DNA of 64,000 bases from Acidovorax defluvii. GTDB lineage: Bacteria > Pseudomonadota > Gammaproteobacteria > Burkholderiales > Burkholderiaceae_C. Shown here piece by piece: positions 53,273 through 58,232 of this stretch; position 1 is the stretch's first letter; each line of letters opens with the position of its first letter. The notes beneath the pieces are model-generated. The model saw nothing but the letters and a program-made list of their open reading frames with translations. It was not told the DNA's origin and did not search any database. Made by a program: the position numbers and the translations under genes. The stretch is taken from the NCBI GenBank assembly GCA_003268905.1, contig QLTU01000012.1, positions 1-64,000 on the forward strand, in the 5' to 3' direction.

Positions 53273-53590
53273 TCACGCGGCCACGGGCTGGGCGCGGTAG
53301 CTCTCGGTGCCCTGCGCCCACGCCAGCAGCCGGTCGATGTTGGGGTGCTTGCCGGGGAAAGCCCGCGCATCGGCCACATGCTCGGCATACCACTCCAGCC
53401 CCAGGCTGGCCGCCGCAGGCGTGATGCTGCCGCCATACAGCGCCGCCAGCGCGGCATACACCACCAGCGAACCCGTCTGGCCGGGCTTGTTCTCGATGGT
53501 GGCGAGCACCTGGCCGTTAGCGCCCAGCAACTGCAGGGCGGCGAGGTGACTGGCGGAGGGGAGTTGCTTGAGGCGGTCTGCAAAGTTCAT
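53273..53590 (-). CDS. DUF2322 family protein
   Basis: This 105-aa protein resembles DUF2322 (unknown function). The segment ATIENKPGQTGSLVVYAALA and the end WYAEHVADARAFPGKHPNIDRLLAWAQ are typical. The start codon directly abuts five GGTGAT units (53591-53620), which occupy the place of a Shine-Dalgarno, so translation is unusual. It is a single gene with repeat copy K immediately upstream. Confidence 0.72.
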   Translation of the reverse strand: MNFADRLKQLPSASHLAALQLLGANGQVLATIENKPGQTGSLVVYAALAALYGGSITPAAASLGLEWYAEHVADARAFPGKHPNIDRLLAWAQGTESYRAQPVAA

Positions 53591-53620
53591 GGTGATGGTG
53601 ATGGTGATGGTGATGGTGAT
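53591..53620 (-). repeat. GGTGAT hexanucleotide microsatellite, five perfect units, in the 5' leader
   Basis: On the coding strand five ATCACC units end exactly at the ATG of the DUF2322-like gene. They replace the ribosome-binding site region. Confidence 0.9.
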
Positions 53621-53630
53621 GAAAGTTTGA

Positions 53631-53685
53631 ATGAAATTGGCCTCTAGCGCTTTATAGATAAGCGCAAGAAGCTATGAAAATATGA
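53631..53685 (-). repeat. ~50-bp interspersed repeat, copy K
   Basis: TGAAATTGGCCTCTAGCGCT, TTATAGATAAGCGCAAG and AAGCTATGAAAATATGAG form a clear reverse-orientation copy. Confidence 0.85.
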
Positions 53686-53722
53686 GTAAACCTTGATGTT
53701 AAAGATGAGCGGGGTAAACGCA

Positions 53723-54052
53723 TCACGCCTGCCACACCCCAAACCCTGCCGAGCGCAGGTCAATGCCCATCTCGATCTCCCGGTCCACCGCCTCTTCGTA
53801 GCCCATGGGGTTGAAGCCATCGTACAAGTCAGGCAGCAGGCGCAGACCATATTGCGTCACAAACCGGTTGGCCTGAATGCCCGCCTTGTGCTTGTCAAAC
53901 CGCACATCCGGGTCCAGGCCCGTCATGCCCACGTACACGCAGGGCATGCCTTCCACGTAGCCGGGGTTGCACTTGCGAAAGCGCGGCTCGTTCAGCACGT
54001 CCTTGGAGAGTTCGACCACGTAAACGTGGTGGTGGGGTTTGCGGCGGCGCAT
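53723..54052 (-). CDS. GIY-YIG-like hypothetical protein
   Basis: This 109-aa protein begins MRRRKPHHHVYVVELSKDVL, then has MPCVYVGMTGLDPDVRFDKHKAG, which resembles the VYV...YVG-T....R...H pattern of the GIY-YIG nuclease fold. A further conserved part is YEEAVDREIEMGIDLRSAGFGVWQA. It is too short for a typical GIY-YIG enzyme with an extra domain. The nuclease assignment is tentative; the family resemblance is at motif level only. Confidence 0.6.
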   Translation of the reverse strand: MRRRKPHHHVYVVELSKDVLNEPRFRKCNPGYVEGMPCVYVGMTGLDPDVRFDKHKAGIQANRFVTQYGLRLLPDLYDGFNPMGYEEAVDREIEMGIDLRSAGFGVWQA

Positions 54053-54069
54053 GGGGCTTGTCAGTCTTT

Positions 54070-54783
54070 TCAAACCTCGGGCAGAACGCGCCGCAGGGCG
54101 CGCACCTTTTGCCACAGCACCGCCTTGGGCATCTGCATCGCCATGGCCTGCATGCAGCGCTCCAGCCAGCCGGTGCGGGTCTGCAACCGATCAATCGCCT
54201 TGCCCAGGTCGCGCGCCACCGAGGGGCCATAAGCCTCTGCCGCCTTGGCCAGCGCGGCGCGTAGCGCGGGCAAGGGCAGGCCCATCATGGCCAGGTCAAT
54301 CACGTCGCGGCTGAACACGCCGTCGTCAGCCTGGCGGTCGGAATTGGCCAGCAGCTTGGAGGCAGCCAGATCCAGCCGCGTCAGCGTGCTCACGCCGCAC
54401 AGCGTGTCATCGGCCACCGGGGGCTCCAAAGCAATGCGGGCCTCGCGCACGATTTCCAGCTTGATCGGCTGCCCATCCATCTGCACCTGGGTGCGTATGC
54501 CGTACTGGTCGGCCCTTATCTCACGCAATGCCTCCAGTGGCTGCGCGTGCGCGTGGGTGATGGCGGCCAACCCGTGCGGGCCGGTGAGCAGTTGCCGCAG
54601 CTCGCGGTAACCCGCCGCGTCGGACACCAAAAAATCAATGTCCACCGACTCGCGGTATTCGCCATGGCGCAGCGCAATGCAGGTGCCGCCGCCAAACAGG
54701 CAGCCATGCTGGCGCAGCGTGTCCCCGTTCAGTGCTTGCAGTACATGCGCAATGCGCTGGTGGTGCGGGCGCTCAAACTGCAT
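54070..54783 (-). CDS. nucleotidyltransferase AbiEii/AbiGii toxin-like protein
   Basis: This 237-aa protein carries the AbiEii-type nucleotidyltransferase signature GGGTCIALRHGEYRESVDIDFLV (about residues 30-52), with the GG motif and the D-x-D pair, followed by TLTRLDLAASKLLANSDRQADDG. AbiEii toxins transfer nucleotides, probably to tRNA, and act in abortive phage infection. The gene overlaps the upstream helix-turn-helix gene by 11 bp, as expected for a toxin-antitoxin pair. The usual AbiEi antitoxin is replaced here by an XRE protein. Confidence 0.85.
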   Translation of the reverse strand: MQFERPHHQRIAHVLQALNGDTLRQHGCLFGGGTCIALRHGEYRESVDIDFLVSDAAGYRELRQLLTGPHGLAAITHAHAQPLEALREIRADQYGIRTQVQMDGQPIKLEIVREARIALEPPVADDTLCGVSTLTRLDLAASKLLANSDRQADDGVFSRDVIDLAMMGLPLPALRAALAKAAEAYGPSVARDLGKAIDRLQTRTGWLERCMQAMAMQMPKAVLWQKVRALRRVLPEV

Positions 54784-55282
54784 CGCTGGCCCCGGTGTTG
54801 ATTTCTGTGCTGGGCGGCAGGGCCAACCGCAACGCCTGCAGCAGGGCTTGTTCGTCGGCAGACATGGCCTGCATGTCGAGGTGCCGCGCATTGCGCTCGT
54901 AAATGCCCAAGGCCTCTGCGGGCGTGAGGGTGTCGGTGCCATGCACCTGCCAGGCCAGCGCACGCAACTGCGGGTAGTCGGCCAGCGGCACCCTGGCCGG
55001 AATCCAGCCGGTGCGGTCGGGTGCTGGCTTTGCTGTATCGGCTGTGCTGGGTGTTGCCTGCAGCCCCATGCCCAGCGCCGCCATGGCGTTGCACCACGCG
55101 CCCATGGTGACCGATGGCTCGCCCTTTTCGATGCGGTGCAGCGTCACCCGCGACAGGCCCGCTGCCTCGGCGGTCACCGTCGCGCTCAGCCGCAGCGCCT
55201 TGCGCTGGGCACGAATCTCTGCGCCCAAGGCTTGTAGTTGGGCGGCGCATTGCTCGGGGGTAAGGGGTGCGGGTGATGGCAT
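54773..55282 (-). CDS. XRE family helix-turn-helix antitoxin-like regulator
   Basis: This 169-aa protein has an XRE helix-turn-helix (about residues 18-75, with VTAEAAGLSRVTLHRIEKGEPSVTMG) and a C-terminal region of about 85 residues with TGWIPARVPLADYPQLRALAWQV. It lies immediately upstream of, and overlaps, the AbiEii-like gene. Its promoter overlaps a 40-bp dyad, the expected layout of an autoregulated antitoxin. Its mRNA may be leaderless because the -10 ends 9 nt before the ATG. Confidence 0.85.
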   Translation of the reverse strand: MPSPAPLTPEQCAAQLQALGAEIRAQRKALRLSATVTAEAAGLSRVTLHRIEKGEPSVTMGAWCNAMAALGMGLQATPSTADTAKPAPDRTGWIPARVPLADYPQLRALAWQVHGTDTLTPAEALGIYERNARHLDMQAMSADEQALLQALRLALPPSTEINTGASDAV

Positions 55283-55287
55283 TTGTT

Positions 55288-55327
55288 TCTCATTATTTCC
55301 AAAACATCAGTTTTGTCAAATATGAGA
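55288..55327 (-). promoter_or_regulatory. dyad operator with embedded promoter of the XRE-AbiEii pair
   Basis: Perfect arm pairs TCTCAT/ATGAGA (55288, 55322) and CAAAAC/GTTTTG (55300, 55310) share one centre. The minus strand has TTGACA (55314-55319), a 16-bp spacer and AATAAT (55292-55297) inside the dyad. Nine bases then lead to the ATG at 55282. Confidence 0.75.
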
Positions 55328-55388
55328 ATCACTTTCTCGTCTATCGAGCGCTATGGTGCGTAACCTCCGTGCCTATTTCGATTTTTAA

Positions 55389-55443
55389 AGCCAAATTCGG
55401 CTCTGACTCTTGATAGGCAAGCGCAAGGAGCTATAAAAACAGA
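55389..55443 (-). repeat. ~50-bp interspersed repeat, copy L
   Basis: GCCAAATTCGGCTCTGACTC, TTGATAGGCAAGCGCAAGG and AGCTATAAAAACAG form a reverse-orientation copy with a damaged left arm. Confidence 0.8.
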
Positions 55444-55465
55444 AGCAAACTGGGCGCGCAAGGAA

Positions 55466-55777
55466 TCAAGGCGATGAATCTGGTGTGCCCGCCAGTGCCC
55501 CCAGCAACCGCGCGCTCACCTCGGCCGCATCGGGCGTGGCGAACTGCATGTTGTGCTGCTCCGTCAGCGGGCCGTGGCCGGGCTCCATGCCACCGGCTGC
55601 GTCGTAGCCCATGGCCTTGAACTTCCAAACCCCGCCCACCTTTTTTAGCGAGCCCACATTCGCCCCATCGGCCGTGTGCACCGCCACCACCTCTGCGTTG
55701 ATGGGCAACAACTGCAAGGGGCCTGCCAGCGGGCCGGGCGGTATGTGGGCGTAGGTGGGGGTGAAAGTGGGCGTCAT
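55466..55777 (-). CDS. hypothetical protein (103 aa)
   Basis: The product begins MTPTFTPTYAHIPPGPLAG. It is Pro/Gly/Ala-rich and has GVWKFKAMGYDAAGGM and TPDAAEVSARLLGALAG segments. No signal peptide is clear. No family is recognised. It is a single gene between two repeat copies (L and M). Confidence 0.6.
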   Translation of the reverse strand: MTPTFTPTYAHIPPGPLAGPLQLLPINAEVVAVHTADGANVGSLKKVGGVWKFKAMGYDAAGGMEPGHGPLTEQHNMQFATPDAAEVSARLLGALAGTPDSSP

Positions 55778-55808
55778 TGATGGGCTTTGGTGGTGCTGCA
55801 GTTCTTTG

Positions 55809-55862
55809 GATGAAATCGGCCTCTAGCGCTTGATGGATAAGCGCAAGCAGCTATCAAAACAG
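55809..55862 (-). repeat. ~50-bp interspersed repeat, copy M
   Basis: GATGAAATCGGCCTCTAGCG, CTTGATGGATAAGCGCAAG and CAGCTATCAAAAC form one of the best-preserved reverse copies. Confidence 0.88.
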
Positions 55863-55986
55863 GAGTTTTCTAAATGGCGTCTCCCGGCTCCGCCCCCGTT
55901 TGTGCTGGCTCCAGCAACCGGGTGCCCATGTGCGCTGGGCGGCAGCTTGTACCTTGGCAATCACACCCGCAGCGGGTGCGCCCGGC

Positions 55987-56277
55987 TCATACGGCCATCG
56001 CCTCGCGCAACACCTGGTCCCGAAAGGCGGCGGGCAGGCTGTTGGGCGTGAGCACATCCACCTCCATGCCCAGCAACTGCTTCAGCTCAAACCGGATCGC
56101 GCCAATGTCCATCAGCGTGGTTTGCGCGGTGGGTTCCACCAACAGGTCGAGGTCACTGTCGGCCGTGTCGTCCCCATGCAGCGCCGAGCCAAACACCCGC
56201 ACACTGCTGACGCGGTGGCGCAGTGCGATCTCGCGGATTTGTGATCGGTACCGGAATAGGGCTTCTGACGGGCGCAT
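55987..56277 (-). CDS. minimal nucleotidyltransferase (MntA-like) without HEPN partner
   Basis: This 96-aa MNT-family protein has the catalytic pattern VFGSALHGDDTADSDLDLLVE, that is GS-x10-DxD. MNT proteins act as antitoxins that AMPylate HEPN (HepT) toxins when the pair is adjacent. No HepT-like gene is found on either side. It may act alone, or its partner has been lost. It is a single gene between repeat copies M and N. Confidence 0.85.
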   Translation of the reverse strand: MRPSEALFRYRSQIREIALRHRVSSVRVFGSALHGDDTADSDLDLLVEPTAQTTLMDIGAIRFELKQLLGMEVDVLTPNSLPAAFRDQVLREAMAV

Positions 56278-56309
56278 AGCTTGGCGTTTAGCGGTGCTAC
56301 ATGTCTTGA

Positions 56310-56371
56310 ATCAAATCGGCCTCTGGCGCCTTTGAATATTACGCTAATAGCTATTAAATAAATAGCAATTT
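56310..56371 (-). repeat. ~50-bp interspersed repeat, copy N
   Basis: AATCAAATCGGCCTCTGGCG, CCTTTGAATATTACGC and TAATAGCTATTAAATA form a reverse-orientation copy with a diverged loop. Confidence 0.75.
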
Positions 56372-56376
56372 CTGTT

Positions 56377-56595
56377 TCAATCGTTGTTCTTGGTGGTGGA
56401 CGGCGTTGTCTGTTCCTGGCGCTTACGCAAATACTCCTGCGGGCTTTCATGCAGCACTTTGCCGTTTTCCTCCACCACCATGTAGGTGTTGGCTCGCCGA
56501 GCCTCTTCCGCTGCGCGCAACCCCGCGCGTGAAAGGGCCGCCAGTGCCGCTTGGGCAGGGTCGAGGATGGGAGTGGGTATGGGAATGGCGCTCAT
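56377..56595 (-). CDS. small hypothetical protein downstream of the zeta-type kinase
   Basis: This 72-aa protein has a helical Ala-rich part (AQAALAALSRAGLRAAEEARRA) and TYMVVEENGKVLHESPQEY. Its ATG overlaps the kinase stop codon by 4 bp (ATGA). Small proteins of this kind with YMVVEENGKV often follow zeta-like kinases and may be the neutralising partner, but this is inferred from position alone. Confidence 0.65.
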   Translation of the reverse strand: MSAIPIPTPILDPAQAALAALSRAGLRAAEEARRANTYMVVEENGKVLHESPQEYLRKRQEQTTPSTTKNND

Positions 56596-57119
56596 GGATT
56601 AACTCCTTTGGCCAGTAGCACGGGTTGGTGATGCTGGTTGTTGTACAGAAACCAGGCGTTGACGATGGGCTTGTAGGTCATTTCAAACTGGTTCAGCCCG
56701 GCTTTAAAACGCCGCCGAACCACATCGTCCGGGATGTTGTGTCCGCCCTGGGCTACTCGCAACCGCACCCGCTCAATGGCCATTTCAGCGGTTGGCAGCT
56801 GCAGAAAATACAAGCTGACGTGGTAGCCAAGTGATCGCCAGTGCAGCACCTTCGCTGCATAAGCCCGCCCGGACAGGGTCGTTTCCAACGCAAAGCTGCG
56901 CCGATGGGCAACGTGGTCGTCTATTTCCGCCAGCATGATGCGCCCCGCCTTGATGGCGGCGACTTCGGGCGCGAAGGGTGACAACCCCGCCGCAATCAGG
57001 TCTGCATTGACGAATACTGGGCAGTGAGCCTCTGCGGGTAGAAACTCGCGTGCGAAGGTGGTTTTACCGGCGCCGTTGGGGCCTGCAATGATGATGGCGC
57101 GCGGCTCGGTTTCAGTCAT
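56592..57119 (-). CDS. zeta toxin family kinase
   Basis: This 175-aa P-loop kinase has IIIAGPNGAGKTTFAREFLP (about residues 9-28) and NADLIAAGLSPF, typical of zeta-like proteins. Zeta toxins phosphorylate UDP-N-acetylglucosamine and block cell wall synthesis. The family is broad and some members are not toxins. The small downstream gene overlaps it. The promoter region upstream is shared with no other gene. Confidence 0.82.
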   Translation of the reverse strand: MTETEPRAIIIAGPNGAGKTTFAREFLPAEAHCPVFVNADLIAAGLSPFAPEVAAIKAGRIMLAEIDDHVAHRRSFALETTLSGRAYAAKVLHWRSLGYHVSLYFLQLPTAEMAIERVRLRVAQGGHNIPDDVVRRRFKAGLNQFEMTYKPIVNAWFLYNNQHHQPVLLAKGVNP

Positions 57120-57141
57120 GGATGGGGGGGCGTCCTGCGGG

Positions 57142-57870
57142 TCAGCTCAACGCCAGATCCTGCGGCCACAGAAAGTAAGGGCCAAAACGGGACTTGGCGA
57201 CAAACTCCACCCCCGCCTGCTCACCCTTCGCCGTGAGCGCATGTTTGTCTCCCTGTTGCGAGAGGTAGCCCAATTCGGTGGCCCGGTCCAGCAGTTGTGC
57301 CGTTTTGAGGCCGAACTTCTGCGCCAGCTTGGACGAAGGAATCTTGTCGCCGGCGGATGTTTCGCTGTCGGTGCCGGAGTCTCCCGCAGCTGGCGTTGCC
57401 GCAGGTTCGGGATCGCTGCTGGCGACACGCTCCAGCGAGATGCGCACCTCGTCGCTGATGCGAATGATGCGCTGTGCCTCTTCGTAAGCGTCTTTGTAGA
57501 GCTGTCCGTCGTCGCTGCGCTGAATCAGGATGCCCATCTCGTTGTTGTTCACCTGGCTGAATTCGTACAGATTCAGGCTGGTGATGATGCACATCTCTTC
57601 ATTCATGTAGCACTTGGCGTGCAAGTTCTTGCAGAAGCTGGTGCGTATGTAGGTCAGGCCGCGCAGCCACTCAATCTCTTGCGGCTGTAGCTCGCTTTTG
57701 CCATAGACGATACGGACGTCGATTTTCAGGCGGTTTTTGTCTGCCAGCAGTTCCTTCATCCGGTCGTTGAGCTTGAGGAAAGGGCTGATCAGGATCAAGC
57801 GGTCTGACGCGCCTTTGATCAGTTCTTCAAGGTGGTAATTGGTGCCGGTGGTCGATAAGAACTTTGCCAT
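57142..57870 (-). CDS. single-HKD phospholipase D-like protein with winged-helix-like C-terminal domain
   Basis: This 242-aa protein has one PLD-like half: DRLILISPFLKLNDRMKELL, then NLHAKCYMNEEMCIITSLNL (about residues 80-105), resembling the BfiI-like nuclease domain that dimerises to form an active site. The usual D of the HxKx4D motif is a Glu here. After a Pro/Ser/Asp-rich linker (about 155-175) comes a helical LAQKFGLKTAQLLDRATELGYL and LTAKGEQAGVEFVAKSRFGPYFLWP, which look like a winged helix. A nuclease role in defence is possible but unproven. Confidence 0.7.
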   Translation of the reverse strand: MAKFLSTTGTNYHLEELIKGASDRLILISPFLKLNDRMKELLADKNRLKIDVRIVYGKSELQPQEIEWLRGLTYIRTSFCKNLHAKCYMNEEMCIITSLNLYEFSQVNNNEMGILIQRSDDGQLYKDAYEEAQRIIRISDEVRISLERVASSDPEPAATPAAGDSGTDSETSAGDKIPSSKLAQKFGLKTAQLLDRATELGYLSQQGDKHALTAKGEQAGVEFVAKSRFGPYFLWPQDLALS

Positions 57871-57962
57871 TTGTAGTTTTTCCCTGGGATTCGTTGATCT
57901 TCGCGACTTTGCGCCTTGCTATGACGGGTGAGCTTGAGCGCTGCAGTTCCGCTCAATGGCCG

Positions 57963-58223
57963 CTAACCCCTTGCGCCAGCGCGTCGTGCACAAAGGCGTG
58001 GCGTGTCGCGGTACACGTTGCGCGAGAACTGGTCCAGCACGATGATCTCCGCCAGCCGCCCCTCGGGCGTGGCGCGCCATTCAAACAGCTCACACCGCGC
58101 CGCAGCCTCCAGCATGTCGCCAAACCGCGCGCGAATGGTTTCGTCCAGCGCGGCGTCTTTGACGAAGTGCTGCTTGGGGGTTAGCTCTTCGAACCAGAAG
58201 TGGAGGATGGATTGGGGTTGCAT
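57963..58223 (-). pseudogene. DUF924 remnant, frameshifted and truncated
   Basis: MQPQSILHFWFEELTPKQHF and LAEIIVLDQFSRNVYRDTPR match the full DUF924 gene at 40394-40933. After DTPR the frame shifts: the next residues are LCARRAGARG, whereas the neighbouring frame would give FVHDALAQG. The remaining half is absent. The start codon is intact and begins 10 bp after the NACHT stop codon. Confidence 0.8.
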
Positions 58224-58232
58224 TCCGCTCAA

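Noticed and set aside
52041-56371. Integron attC sites between single-gene modules
   Set aside because: The repeats lack the GTTRRRY and RYYYAAC core sites, occur also between core genes, and no integrase gene is present.
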